Origin: Cerioporus squamosus | Lineage: Eukaryota; Basidiomycota; Agaricomycetes; Polyporales; Polyporaceae | Direction: 5' to 3' | NCBI GenBank assembly: GCA_022592435.1 | Contig: JABYQS010000043.1 | Span: forward strand, 1 to 64,000 | Length of the DNA stretch: 64,000 nucleotides | Shown: piece after piece, positions 35,197 through 47,779 of the stretch | Layout: each line of letters opens with the position of its first letter | Numbering within the stretch: the first letter of the stretch is position 1 | Notes under the pieces: generated by a model | Seen by the model: the letters and a program-made list of their open reading frames with translations, nothing else | What the model was told of the DNA's origin: nothing | The model's database searches: none | Made by a program: the position numbers and the translations under genes

Positions 35197-38100
35197 TCAC
35201 TGACCCATGAGCCGCAGAACCTCATCCCAACTAGGCACGGTGTTCGGCTGAGCTACTTTGGGCCGCGGGCGCAGATTACGAGCGGCGGACGCCCCATCCC
35301 CACTCTCCTTCTCCAGTGCATGCACGATCAACGGCCGAATTGACTGTCGGCTCTGTCAGGACCTCGACTGCGCAGGACAAGGGAGAGAGCTTACCACAGC
35401 GTAGTCCAGTCGGACCTCATCGGCGACGATGAGTTGCTGTGTGAAACCGTAGGGGATTCTCCGGTCGTCATCAAGCTCCATGTCCTTGCGATGAGTTGCC
35501 GTGGCTTTAGCCACCCGCTGCAAGACATCGTCTGCCATGCTGGTGAACATCGCGGCCTTCTGGCGCGCGTATGCCGTAGCTCCCTTGGACGCGTACTCTG
35601 GTTTGGCAGAGGCGGTCTCTTCTCGAAGACGAGCAGAAGTCAGGAACCCCCGCCGTGCCGCCCGAGCTTCCGCGTAAAGCAGGTTCACCTCCTCGTTAGT
35701 CCGCAGGAAATTTGCCCAAGCTCGTAGCCATCGCACTCGTTGGGCTACGCGTGGTCAGATTGAGCGCTCAGAGCGCCAACCCAGAAACTCACTTTCTTCC
35801 TCCCAAGCCTCTAGTCCCTGGCCCTGGTCGGCACCGGGCGGGGCTACTCCAAAGATCCAAGACTCCGTTTTCTTGCTATCCCCCAGACTTCGGGCGGTAT
35901 GCAGATTGGCGGGCGCCAGGTCTTTGCTGAGGTCGATAGTCTTGAGCGACGTCGGGATCTTGGTGTCGTACCCGGACCCTTTCAAATGTGTCGCTAGGAC
36001 CTTCATGCGCTCCAGGTTATTGTTGTATTGCTTGGCAACATGCACGACCGTCAGGTTGGCCTGACTGACCTCGCCTTGAGCCGTGATGTTGTTCCTGGTG
36101 CCATGCGCGTGACGGACCTTCGACTCGATGGTAGCGGCCTTGAGTGAGAGCAACTGCCTGACGGACGCTATCAAGTCGTAAGCGTGTGCGAGGCGAAGCT
36201 TGAACTCGAAAGCGGCCAAGGTCGTACAGCCTGCAGCCGTAAAGGTCGAAGCATCGAGGTCGGATGGCAGAAAGAGGATCTGGTTCTCCGGGCCGTTCAA
36301 GGGGACCCCCGCGGTGTCCGGGTCGTCTTCGTCATCGTCCTGCAACGCTGAATCCTCCTCTTCTACTTCCACTTCCTCGGTCTCCACGATGGCGTTGAGC
36401 TCCGGCATCGCCTCTTCATGGGTCGCCTGCCACGCCGAAAGGCGGGAACTGAGAGCCTTCCTGGCAGACATGAGGGACTTCGCGGTATCAACGGACGTGC
36501 CCCTGTTCTGGCGTGCCCGCCGGAAGGTTTCCACTCTTGCGCGAAGGGACACCCTTGGCATGACGTCAGGATATGCCCCGCGAACAAAGGCTTGAACGTA
36601 CTGTTGGAAGTTGATTTCAATTCCCGTGCTGACAAAGAGGGTTTGCTCAGCGCGCAAGCCAGGAACCTTCGTCTTGGCCTGTCCGCGCGTGCCGCTCTCG
36701 ACGCCAAGGCCGGGCGCAGATGCCCCAGTCTGGAACTCCTCCACAAGCTTCTTGTACTCTTTTCCTGCTGTAGGAACTGCATGCATATCAGTCACCACCG
36801 GGACCGTGCGAGCGACCCGTGTAGCTCACCGGCGTCTGTTGCAAGCAGAAACACGTCGCGCGGGCGGCTCTTTTCGCGCTCTCGGCAGTTCACCGGTGTG
36901 GGCGCCCCCGTGTCCATGCCGCGGGTGGACCATGCATGGACGCGTGCAGCCCCCGCGGCGAGGGTGAGCGCGGCAAAGTGAATTGACTGGTCAAGTTGCA
37001 ATCGCAACTTCTCCTGCAGCTTGCGCGCGAGGTATTTGCCTAAGCGCGGGGTCGTCAGGTCTCCTGCGGAGGCTCAGAGGGGGGGAGCTCACCTATGGTC
37101 TCATGCTTGAGCCAGTTCCAGAACGAAAACATGTCGTTCAGAGCGTCATGTCGTGCGCCCCCGTTCATCTCTCGAGTGCTCGGGCCAGCCTGGTTGTGCG
37201 ACGCCCAGAGGGGCTCGACGGCCTCGCCATTAGTGTGTCCGGCACCGGGGGTGTAACAAACTGCGAATTCGGTTTGGCACCATTCACGGTGGGCGAGCAT
37301 GTGTAACTGGGGGAGCAAAACCTGTAACTTTTCAACTATAGGCTTCAAGTGCGGGGGGAGACCCCCCTGATCCCATCGGTCCAAGATGTTCTTCAGGTAG
37401 CTGCAGGCGACATCATACGTCATCATCCATGCGAGTAGACTCTTCAGACACTCCAGAGCCCCACTCATAGCCAGGTCCATGAGTATGAATCTGCAAGGGC
37501 GTTAGACCAGAACTATCTGAGGCTGGAGGAAGGGCATACGCACTGTTCTCCACCCGGTAGGTCTACGACCGCCCTCGGCCAGAAGCAACCATGTCTGGTA
37601 CAGGTGACGGCTACCACGCCGGTAATGTGCAGAAAGCGAAACTTGCCGATCTTCTGGGAACGTGTGACTTTGAAACCGCTACAAGTTTCCACCTGCGCCA
37701 TGTTGTTGAGAAGTGCGCACGGGGGACGCCCACTGCGGAACTCACAATCTTGCCCTGCTCCTTGGGATACTTCTCCTTATAGCCAGGTAGCTCCCTGATG
37801 TCATTGAAGAAGCCTCGTGCGCCAGCTAGGCTGCGGTCAGTGGGGTCATCCTTCTTGGCCTTCTTCTGCAGGCTGTGGTTCCCGTCGCCCCCTAACCGGG
37901 GGGTGTATAGATACCTGGGAAACTTGAGGTACAGAGAGGGTAGGGAGAGCGACCACACTCACATCAAGTTCCTGGCGGTGCTTTGCCAATCGTCGGGGAG
38001 GTTCACCCCTGGCCAGGGACAAATCAGACATCGGAACACGATCACGTCCTCGGGGGAGTTCGGATGACGGAGGTCATGACACCAGCCACACCGCTTCAAC

Positions 38101-39256
38101 ATCTGCAGGTGGCGCCACACCCTGGACGCGATCATGAACTCTCGGTACCGGTCCTATGTCTCATATAAGTGACACATACGTGACATGGGGTTACCCACAC
38201 ACAACTACGCACCTTGGCGGAATGCGCACAGGAGTTGTTCGTCCTCCGGCGAAGTTTGCGTACGTAATCGTAAGCGGACTTTTTGGACGTTAGTGTGTCG
38301 AGGTGAGCGTCGGCCATAACCTCGAACGTGAACGCGCTCTTAGGCTTGTCGGTGGTGCCAGGCAAGAGCTGAGCCAGCAGCAGCTGGTCAAACCAAGGCA
38401 GATAGGAAGGGCAGCGGCACATGACGATATTACAGACGTGAATGCCGTTGGTGTGAGTGACGGTGACCTGGCGCGGCTTTGGGCCATCCTGCGATAGCTC
38501 CGGACAAGCCTCACCAGAGTGTCCCAAATACCACAGATGGCCGAGGCTGGAGAGATCTTGTCTCTCGAAGTAACCGCCCTTCGCATTCCATTGTTCGACC
38601 CAATGCAATGGGGATGTCACATGCTCCTCGCAGACGCAGGTGATGCAAAGCGCGCGAGAGTGGGCGCACTCGCGACAGCGATAGAGCGCCCGGGACTTGG
38701 CGCACCGCTCACACAAGCCAGGTATCTTGGAATGGGCCTCCAGCTCCAGCATTCGGTTGAGAATCGTAGGGAACGCTTCCTCCCAATCAGCCAAAATTTC
38801 CCCCAGTTTTTTCTATCCCGGTTTAGTGGCAGAAAGCCGGATTAATGAGGTGAGGCATACCTTGGCTTTTTTCTGTGGGCGCGATTCCTTGGCACCGCCT
38901 TGAGCTCCGGGGTCAGGCGGGAACTCAGGAAGGACGGACGAGGGCACTGGGTCGGTGTCCATAACGCCCTCGGGACCAGGCGTGGGGAGGCCCGCGGAGG
39001 AGAATAGCTGGGGAGGGGCGCCCCCCGGGGTGTCGAGCGGTGCCTGTGGATCGCTCCAAGGATTCGGAACGGGCAGTGGGGGTGGTTCGTCCTTGCGACG
39101 CTTGGGGGGCCGTGCGAAGTCGACTGTGCGTTCCGTGAGCAAGCCCTTGCCGCGTTTGCCTCGGACTTCGTAAGTGTTGTGGGTGGACTGGACCTCGTCG
39201 ACCGGGGTAGTAGTCATGGCGCGCGCACGACGCAGGCCGGTCCTCGCTTTCTTCAT
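35197..39256 (-). CDS. KDZ transposase with N-terminal CxC2-type cysteine cluster
   Basis: Ten exons: 39256-38861, 38812-38213, 38153-37963, 37914-37746, 37692-37544, 37490-37093, 37039-36830, 36776-35793, 35744-35395 and 35343-35197. They total 1197 aa with every junction in frame. After a Pro-rich leader comes the Cys/His module CERCAKSRALYRC.EC...C.TC...H, then KRCGWCHDL and CLICPWPG.NLP zinc-chelating pairs. The RNase H-like core follows: GGDGNHSLQKK, TGVVAVTCTRHGCFWPRAVV, MMTYDVACSYLKNILDR, HMLAHREWCQ and YTPGAGHTNGEAVEPLWA, carrying the acidic residues expected for catalysis. The C-terminal half is helical. This is the Kyakuja-Dileera-Zisupton class. The gene is unbroken, so the element may be autonomous. 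A stop codon lies in frame just upstream of the ATG, and 163 nt separate it from the divergent next gene. Confidence 0.93.
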
Positions 39257-39419
39257 GGTGACGCCTCAAGACGCAGAAGTGGACGGGAGAGTGGCGAGTA
39301 AGGCAGGGGGAGGGTATATGCACGTCGGTCTGAGTCTTGCCGTCGGCGCCTACGAAAGCAGGGAGGCGCCGGGACACTTACACTTCCGGGCCCGGGCCCA
39401 CGCCACTCAAACAACACCC

Positions 39420-40299
39420 ATGTCCGCCTCTTCGGCGAACGAACTTTTGGGCAGCCCCCCGTCCGTGTACACGTTTGCTCGGTGGGACCGTCAGCAATCT
39501 CCTCCGTCCGATTGTATCGCTCGGCCGCGGGACCTCAAGTACTATTTGCGCGTGGCAAATTGTGGCAATGGCCTTACGGTGGGCGTCAACCCATGCGTAC
39601 CCGGCTGCAACTACTGACGTGTTCTATAGATTCCTCTCCCAATGCGGGCCCCGGAGGAGAGGATCCTAACACACCTGCGGGCAATCATTGCCTTCATGGA
39701 GACCTATGAGTGCTCGCAGTTGAACTTGCCGCTGCGAGTCTGGCGCCTGGCGAGAGACTTCGCCTTAACGTTCCATGCGTTCTGGACGGACGAGCGCACG
39801 GAAATCACGTCTACGCGACAGGAAATATCCGCTTTGCTCATACACACCACCCCGTACAAGCGTCTCTCGCCGATCCCCAACGCCACAGATGAACTACTGG
39901 ACATCATGGCATACGCCAAAACTTGCCTGCCTTGGGTGAGTCCCCTGGTCGAGGCCGGGTCACACACGCGCTGAGATGTCCTTGTAGGACATCTATTCCG
40001 GCCGTTACCTGTCTGAACGCGCGCGGTTGCTTGCCGGGGACACGATCCTTGGCGATATGCGGTTCCGATCCCGGGGCGTGACGACCGACATCACCTCAGG
40101 CGGGAATGTGGTAGAAGAAGGAGAGCACGACAGTGAGGGGGATAGCACGCTCCCAGAAGGGTTGGACGATCGCCCAGGTTCACGCTTGCATGTTATGAGG
40201 GACCCGAGGGAGCGCTACGATATCCACATTGAGAAGACGGCTCTGCCCCAACTGCCTCCTGGGATTCTCGCCCATATCTCCCTGCCGATTTTGCACTAG
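39420..40299 (+). CDS. Element gene of unknown function, divergent from the transposase
   Basis: Three exons, 39420-39578, 39630-39935 and 39988-40299; 258 aa. Intron 1 has a CTACTGAC branch site and TATAG acceptor. The product is largely helical (EERILTHLRAIIAFMETYEC, RLARDFALTFHAFWTDERTE) with an acidic C-terminal region (VVEEGEHDSEGDS). No known domain recognised. It shares a 163-nt divergent promoter with the KDZ transposase, so the two are likely expressed together. A role in transposition or its control is inference. Confidence 0.65.
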
Positions 40300-40471
40300 A
40301 CATGTACAGTACAGTGAGAGCCTGTTTGCCATGTGTGACTTTACCACAATTCATGTGACCTGATATCTGGTCGTGGAGGCTGTGTCCGGCAGACCGGCGT
40401 CAAGTATAGGATGACCTCTGACGTGGCGTCGCCGCCCAGTTTGCACTCACACCATTCGCTCTTGAGCATCG

Positions 40472-41332
40472 ATGGCCGCAGACGCAACAGGGAACGCCCT
40501 GGCTCGCGCGTTAGGCTTCGGACGCCCACCCACTGGTACACTGTCTGTGTGGATGTATGTGAGGGTGAACCCCAAAGGCGTTGGTGATGGCGACCGTTTC
40601 TCGAAGGAGGACTTGGTGTATTTCGTGCGCATCAACAAGCTGCCTCGACGGATTAACGTGAGTGTAGAACCCTATAGACCGTGGCGCATGCGCTGAGAGA
40701 AATCGGCCATCTTACAGATACCGTTGTATGTACACGGCTTCGACGCGGAAGCAGGACACACACTGCAGACGCTACACGCGCTCCTACATGAAGCCTACGT
40801 TGCGGAGATGGGGCTCCCCCCTGCCCTATACAACACCGTGCACAAGCTCATACTTATGATGCTGTCGGCATGGTCCCAGTACCCAGGATTTCCGGCAACT
40901 CGCTACCAAGAGATGATGGCGGAGATGGTCGCGCGCACGCCTCACAGGAATGTGTCCCAGCCGGCAGACCATGGAGATGTCTTGAGGGAGATTGTGGGGA
41001 AGGCGGCAAGCGCTTGGACCGGTGTAAATGCGGTGAGTGTCTCGGTCGCCCCTGCGAATGCACCGACCTAATGATGAGCGCAGAATCAGTTGGTCTGCCT
41101 CAGGCCAAGTGACGGCGAGGTCGCGGAGGCATTGCGGGAGTACATCCGTGGGCGCGTCATGACCGAGAGGGGGATTCAGGTGGGAGACAACGCCACTCAC
41201 GAAAGAGGTCGCACGTGGTGGGAGCTCCCCGATCCCCAGGATCCCATGCCGCGCCCGCTCTGTGGTGTGTTTGGTAGCTTGGTAGACGTTCTGGATGATC
41301 CCCGTGAGGACCTGCGTGGTATCGTTGTGTAG
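40472..41332 (+). CDS. Element gene of unknown function
   Basis: Three exons, 40472-40657, 40718-41032 and 41084-41332; 249 aa, frame closed, stop TAG. It begins MAADATGNALARALGFGRPP, has a predicted beta-type start (TLSVWMYVRVNPKG, EDLVYFVRINKLP) and a helical middle (LHALLHEAYVAEMGLPPALY). Near the end is a Trp-Trp motif, GRTWWELPDP. No domain recognised. It follows the preceding gene by about 170 nt on the same strand and is convergent with the next gene. Confidence 0.65.
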
Positions 41333-41443
41333 CACGGCGGTATATAATCGCTGCATTACAGGGCAAACAGGGTATACTATAAATCTATCAGTTCCATTGG
41401 GGAGTGCGTGTGTGAGCGGGTTGCGTACATAGAACAAGAGCAT

Positions 41444-43603
41444 TCAATGGGGGCAGAAGTGAGGGAGCAATGGAGGACGGGCGGAGGCGCGATAGAATGA
41501 ATTGACGTAGAACGAGGCCAGCTCGTACTCCGCAGCCTCAATAGTGGCAGTGCTCGCCGTCACGGACAGAGGATCGGCGTTGAGGATGGTGGGAGGACAT
41601 GCCGGCCAAAGGCTGAGGACGTCACGCAAAGCGTTGAGCGAACCGACCCGGCGGTGAGGTACACGCGCGAACAACCCCCCGCCATCCGGCACTGGCAACT
41701 CGGAGACCGTGAGCAGGCACGATCCAGGGAACACCCTGCTGAGCAACTCCTCCCGGCGGGCCTCGCCGTCAGGTGTGTTCGTGCGTCGCAAGTACCTGTC
41801 CAATGCCAGCAACTCGTATCGAAACCCTAACTCAAACGCCTCCCACACAACCATGGGCGCAAGCTCCTCAGGCAACTCGCGGAAATCGTGACCGTGCCAG
41901 CGAATGGGGCTGGTTGAGTCCTCATCCAAACGATCGTCAGCGAAACACTGCCCGAAGATGTGCTTGATGGCGACGCGACGGTGACCGACTTTCGTCTCCG
42001 GGCGGAAGTCGTCGGGCACACCGTACAAATAGCTGCGCCAGAACTGACTGGCGACCGCGGTGACCCGCGACCCGGGCACCTGGAGCATGAACAGCCACAC
42101 AGGTCGGGCGCGCACCCAGTTGGTGAGATACCGCAGCTGGCGTTCCCTGGTCTTGGGGCTCACGAACAATGCCGGTTCGGGGATCCAATATCCCCACGGC
42201 TGGGCACTCCCTGCGACGCTTGGCCCGAGCGATATCGCGTCCATGGCACGCCGCCAAGAGGGAATTGCCGGCGGCATCCAGGGGTGATCAAACTCCAGGA
42301 ACTTGTTCCGTCCATGCGTGATCGGAGGTGTCCCACTGGTGGCAGCGCGATCATCTAGACAGAGGACTCAGTGCACTGACCATCTGACAGCATGAGAGGG
42401 CGTACAAGGTTTGGACCTGCCACGTCCCCGTTTCTTCTTGCGGCGAGCCCCCCCAGGGACGCTGAATGCATCGCCACCAGCCACATGCGATTTGCTGGCG
42501 GCGGCCATCTGGTGCGCGCGTGCTTGGGACACGGGGGGCTCGGGATACACGGCCTCTTGCAGAGAGGTAGAGGGAACAAAGGAGATGTCGAGATACTGTG
42601 CGCGCGCTGCGACCACCGCGGCAAGATGCTTCTCCCCAACCAAGCCAACGTAAATGGGAGGCGCGCCATTACTCGGCGAGAGCGCGTCGTCGGGCAAGGG
42701 GAGGATGTGCACACGCTGCCCCAGGTGACATCGGTGCGTCGGCACGCTGGTCCTGCGTACGAACCACACAGGGAGTCCTAACGCACACAGATGCTGCACG
42801 TCGGATGGCGAGGATGACCATGCGCCCATGAATTCTGATAGGTGGGAGGCATGGCTGCCAGGAGCGCCAAGCTGTTGCAGCCGGGCATGGTACTCCAGAT
42901 ACGCGTCGGCGAATAGAAAGTGTCTCTGCAACGTCACCAGCTGCAGACTTTGATCTCGGAAGGATGCGGGCATCACCCGCAGGCGAGAGAGAGCCTGACG
43001 GACCAACAGCTCATGCCATCGCAGGATGGGAGAGCCCTCCTCTCCAGCGTCCAAGCAGTGGGCGCGGACACGCTGGCTGATGTCTGCTACCAGACCGTCA
43101 AATGGACGGAGGAAGTCTGCGGACAGGAAGCCCAAACCGTTAACGGGGGTGCCAGAAAGCACCTCAAAGTCCGTGCGGGAGGGAGAAGCCCACAAGAGTC
43201 CGTACTGGTGAGAGGCGGGAAGCCTTTTGCGCACTGCGGCCATGTACGCAAATCGGGGAACATGTACCTGGGGGCATAGCGATGGATCGGCCGGGCCATA
43301 GAAGCCGTTGGCACAGAGCTGGACACTGGCAATGCCTTCCACAACCGTCGGCACATAGGTCATGTTGGGCGATGTGACGTAGTACTCTCCCCCGGAGGAG
43401 AAAGCATGGACCAGAGAAGTGCCGATGACATCGTCGGAGACGCCTGCAAAGTCCCATAGAAAGACAATGAGTGGGATGGTATGAGAGGCCCGGGCGGAAA
43501 AGACATACTGGAAAACCAAGTGGACGTCTCTGCGGGGGTAGGCGCGGGGACTGGGGCCAAAGGGAGCCCCGCCGGAGACGCGTCGTCCATGTTGTGCAGG
43601 CAC
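41444..43603 (-). CDS. Large conserved-looking element protein, about 700 aa, unknown function
   Basis: Two long exons on the - strand, about 43603-42381 and 42335-41444, join through a 45-nt intron (GTCAGTGC donor, CCACCAG acceptor) to give ARG-Cys-Gly across the junction. The 5' end is uncertain: the coding frame is open upstream of 43603 with no ATG before SPNMTYVPTVV, so a short upstream exon probably supplies the start. The protein has an alpha/beta globular look (YVFSARASHTIPLIVFLWDF, HLVFQYV, RQALSRLRVMPASFRDQ). A basic patch GARRKKKRGRGRSK lies before the junction, and the second exon is Trp-rich. I do not recognise the domain. It is the largest unassigned cargo gene. Confidence 0.65.
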
Positions 43604-44486
43604 GCGGCAGGTGAGGACTCGTGTGACCGACGCGAAGTCTAGGCTACAGAGTAATGCTCGACCTTCAGGCGAAACAAGCAGTTTCTAGCCTGCACCGCGG
43701 CGTGAATGGGCGTAGGAATGGAAGTGTGGAGGATGCTGGGACACTGCGATCGCAAACGCAAACAAAGCAAGGTTGGTGGACAACAAGAGCACCCACGAGC
43801 CGCCGGCTATCAAGCTCGCGGGCGCGCCCGTACGTGCTGGCAAAGCGCCGGTGTTTCTTCTCTTCCGTAACCCCATCGGTAGGTCAGCTGGGCGAACACC
43901 TAGCCCGGTTTTGACGTTGGTGCGGTGTCTGCCCTCGCAAGGGACAGCAAGAGGAGCATAGAGCGTCGGCAGGCCCCTCAGGTGTAGCCGCGAATTTGGG
44001 GCGATCGCACTTGCGGTTGACAGCGCATATCTGTGAGTAGTGCGGTCAGTCTGAAATACCTGAACCGAAGAAGCTGACCGAGTTTGCCCCACCCACAGAT
44101 GCTTCGACTTGCATTGGCTCAGCAAGCAGGCGGGGCAGGGGCGTGTGCCGGAATGGGCGCGGACTTCTGTCCGCCAGGGTGTATCTCAGAGCCGCGCAAG
44201 GACTACGTGTCGTGCGCGGTCATCCTGAACCCTGTTAGTTCCCGATCGGTAGCCTCGTGTCGCAGTGCTCAGCTGTTATTACCATGTGGGGGTGGCGGGC
44301 GGACCCCGCACCCCGCGATCGTGCGGGCGGCTACGAAGGCCCACCTAGGGGGAGGCCCCCGATAGCCTCGACCGGGAGAAATCGGCACAGGATCGGGCTG
44401 CGAGGAGCGAAAAATGCGGGCGTGAAATTTTGTCACGGCCACCTGTCTTTGCTCGACTCCCTTCCGTGGTTCCCTGAGCACTCCCG
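43604..44486. other. Region probably holding the 5' exon of the - strand gene and a divergent promoter
   Basis: No complete gene is supported. Open frames on both strands are short and lack clear splice partners. The region must contain the start of the - strand gene ending at 41444 and the promoter of the + strand gene at 44487. Confidence 0.45.
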
Positions 44487-46095
44487 ATGGGGGGCAAGGC
44501 GCACGATGCGCGAATCCCGCCCGTCGTCGACCGCTTGCTGAAGAGCCATCGACACACCTTCCTCTCTCTCGTCCGCACTTGTCCGACGACTGGCAAGAAA
44601 CATTTCCCCCGCGTGAGCTACGGGTTCTCCAACAAAGAACATATCGCTCTAGTCTACGAGATCGTACGTTAGGACCAGTGTGCAGACGGGCGTATTTACA
44701 TAACATCACCACAGTGCTCGGCGAAAACTTTCAGGTGCAAGGAGCATCTCAGGGTGTTGGAGTATGTCGGGCATCGTGAGGCGCGAGGGAACTGTCTTGC
44801 CGCCGTCGCCCAGCTGGATCCACCCGCATTCGACGACGTCGAATTCGCCCACTGGTGCACAGGCCAGGCCAGGGAGCTTCTCAGGGCAGACGTTAGCCGT
44901 CCGAGAGCCCTTCGACAGGTGGAGCGCGAAGGGGCGTCCCGACACGCCCAAGGCAGCCGCCTCCTGGGCTTCCTGGACAACCTCATGTGGGGAGGGTTGG
45001 ACAACAGGACGAACACCGGTGCCTCAACAGGTGGTGGGTCCTCGGGACAAAGAAAGCGGACGAAGGCAGAGGAAAAGGTTCCGGTTCTGGTGTGCATATA
45101 CCATACGGTGCGTCGTGTTAGGTTTGGCGTCATTGAGCCCCTTGTAATGAGAGTTCACTCAGGAGGGGTGTCCTCCGACCACGAAGAACATCGAGGGCCA
45201 ACGGCACGCACATCTTGTGACCGTGTCCATCAAGCAAGAAGGGTTGCTCGAACCGCTGGGAATGAACATGGGTTCACGCAAGATCTGCGAGCGCGTGGAG
45301 ATGTGGGAGATCTTCGGGGAGAGGTGGATGCCCGCCCTTCCCCAAACTCATCCCCTAACTCTGTTGGAAGGGCAGGGGATCATCTTCCGGAGGAACGGCA
45401 TTCACGCCGTCCCGGATCTCGACTACTACGTGCAGCTCACCCTCCCCGCGTTCGTCTCCCACAACCAGCGTGGTGTGCCTGCGTGGCTCGCATACGCTGT
45501 ATCTAATTGCGCCCCGAAGACTGCCGCCGCTGTCAAGGTAGAGGAGCCCTCCTTCCGCCGCTCAACCCCCGTGCACAGACCATCCACGCCCCAGCCGCCT
45601 CCACCCACGCCATCCAAAAGACCGCGACGGGGCGGAGAGCGGACGGGGGTGAAGGCAGACGACACCATTGTCATCATCAGCAGCAGCAGCGATGAAAGTT
45701 TGCTCCCTCCTAAGCGACGCCCGCGCTTGGAACGATATGACAGCAGGAGTTCCTGTGCGCCTTCGACAAGCTCCCGTGCACCGTCCACCAGCAGCCGGCC
45801 GCCTTCGACACACCCGTCAACTAGGTCCCACTCTCCCCTGGAGCTCACCGACGACGAGGACGACGGGGAGCACCCCCCGCCCTCTTCGCAGCCATCTTGG
45901 TCACGGACGTCATCTGTGGGGCGTCGCCTGTGGGGTGGGAGGGCTTCATCGTCTAACTCAAGCATCGCTGCCTCAGGGCCGTCCGGGTGGTATGGGATGC
46001 CATGGGACGACTGGTCTCCTCCTTCATCTCCGTTCCCTGCGCGATCGCCAGAGAACACGTGGGATGGCAAGGGCAAGGGGAAGGGCAAGGTGTGA
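44487..46095 (+). CDS. Element protein with Cys/His N-terminal part and acidic Ser-rich tail
   Basis: Exons 44487-44663, 44715-45107 and 45163-46095; 500 aa, all in frame. The N-terminal part has spaced Cys/His (CPTTGKKHFPR, EICSAKTFRCKEHLRVLEYV, GHREARGNC) reminiscent of a zinc-binding region. The middle contains CIYHTEGCPPTTK. The C-terminal about 170 residues are low-complexity: a basic patch SKRPRRGG, an IIISSSSDES-like acidic Ser cluster (DDTIVIISSSSDES) that resembles a SUMO-interaction motif, then Pro/Ser repeats ending GKGKGKGKV. No family recognised; the layout suggests a nuclear protein. Confidence 0.65.
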
Positions 46096-46323
46096 CGGCT
46101 GTGTACGCTAGTAGGGAGCTTCCTCAATGCGCCATGGTTCAGTAGAAAACAGAGCGCAGGAAAAGTGCGCACGGACAAAATGATGAATGCGTTGCATGAG
46201 ACCATAGAGAACGTGTAACTACATGGCATACTGGGGGAGTTCCCCAGAGGCGCCGGAGGCGCGCCTGCCCTGAGCGCGACATCGATGTTCACTCACGTCT
46301 TGCTGCGCACTTGCTGCCACAAC

Positions 46324-47314
46324 ATGAGCGACCTCTCCCCATCCACGACCGCAGACATCGACTCAGACCCACGCGTCAAAGCACTCACGTGGAAGTACCT
46401 GCCGGACGTGAAGACTTGTCAGGAGATCCTGGGGGCCTGTCCCCTCGGAGCCGGCCACATCGTCGCTTTGAAGCTGGGCGGGGGCAATGGGAACAACGTA
46501 ATCCTAGTCATCCAGAAGGTGCGTCCCTGTGTACCGCGTTGGCAGCAAAATCTCCAATGATAGGACAGTGCAAGGGGGTCTCCGAGACCGGCCAAAAGTG
46601 CGGGGGCCACGAGCACCTGCTTCCCCTCCAGCTCAGCTCCCATGCGCAGGCCGCCTTCTTGACAGAGTTGGCGGTGCAGACCCCACCTGTCCACAAGGAT
46701 GCCGGCTTCCCGGCGTGGTGTCTGAAGAGGGCCATCCGACTGAACGACGTAGTGCGCGCGGAACAGCAAGGGGCGGTCCCCGACAAGGTGATAGTGGTGT
46801 ATGTCTATTACGTGGTACGTGGCTCAGACGGCAATGGAGCGAGAACATCGGGGTTAACAAGCGGCAGGCCGGCTCAGAGCCTAAACGTGTGGAGGTGACT
46901 GTAGCTGCCTTGGAGCACGGTGCATTGTTTAATGCACGGCACCCGGTCGTCCTCAAGGCTCTCGGGCTGGAGACGCACTTGCAGTCCTTGACACTGTGCG
47001 TGGACATGTACGACTTCTTGTGGGACCAGTGGATCCCAATGCCGAGAGGAGACATCCGTCTGCACCCCGGTGAAGGACTGATACTCAAGAAGCAAGAGGT
47101 GGAAGGGGCCAGGAACCTGCACGAGTACGTCGAGAGCACGCTTCCCATGTGCATGCGCGAAGGGACGGGGAAAGTACCTTGGTTCATTGCCAGGCGTCAG
47201 GAGACAGGGAGACGCGGGTGGCCCCGGCGAGGGACTGGATGGACGGCAGGCATCAAGTCGTCATCGATGGATGAGCGCGACGGAGACTCGGACTGCGAGA
47301 TGGTTGGGGTGTGA
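46324..47314 (+). CDS. Element protein of unknown function
   Basis: Exons 46324-46518, 46569-46814 and 46868-47314; 295 aa. It starts MSDLSPSTTADIDSDPRVKA and has beta-type stretches (GHIVALKLGGGNGNNVILVI, DKVIVVYVYYV). A Cys/His stretch, CKGVSETGQKCGGHEH, directly follows intron 1. The C-terminus is acidic (MDERDGDSDCEMVGV). Splice junctions are clean (50-nt and 53-nt introns). No family recognised. It is co-oriented with its neighbours and separated from them by about 150-230 nt. Confidence 0.65.
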
Positions 47315-47469
47315 GTGGAATGTATCAAATAAGTAGAATACCATCAGGAAAGTACTGCAGCGTGAGCCACGGTAGTACTTACTGCGGGGATGTACGTCCT
47401 ACGAGTCAGTAGACGCCGGGATACTCCGGTGACGGGTCTCCCCCAAGTTACGTACTCCTGCACTCGAAC

Positions 47470-47779
47470 ATGAACCCCTTCCACCCGGCCATCTACGCCT
47501 GCCTGGTTGAGGGACTTCCAGCCTATCTCGCCATCGACGACGTCGAGGACAGGGGGAAGTGGCTCAGCATAAAACAGCAGGAGATGTGGAGAGATTTCGG
47601 CCAAGCTGAGCTGAAAGGATACTCATTCCAGGACATATGCAAGGTGTGAGGCATGACAGGGACGTACAAAACTCTACTGACCACACGTGCAGGCCATCAA
47701 GAACTGGTACAGAAACCAACGGGCGTGGCCGGGTCAATTGCAAGGGGAGAACGTGAGTGCAGAGAAGCGACGCGGATGA
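47470..47779 (+). CDS. Truncated paralogue of the HMG-like gene's N-terminal domain
   Basis: Exons 47470-47643 and 47693-47779; 86 aa if read to the first stop. FHPAIYACLVEGLPAYLAID to AIKNWYRNQR aligns with SKWPAVKACLEEGLPTYQAF to AVKNWYNNWRK in the gene starting 48193. The intron lies at the same place, before (A/V)-K-N-W-Y. The helix carrying KNWYxN resembles the recognition helix of homeodomain-like folds, a resemblance only. The rest of the downstream gene is missing, so this is a partial duplicate or a small DNA-binding-type protein. It could also splice on from the GTGAGT at 47751. Confidence 0.6.

Noticed and set aside
47693..47740. True homeodomain in the KNWY-containing proteins
   Set aside because: Only the recognition-helix-like KNWYxN resembles one. 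The rest lacks the conserved homeodomain core, and the context fits the known KDZ-linked family better.
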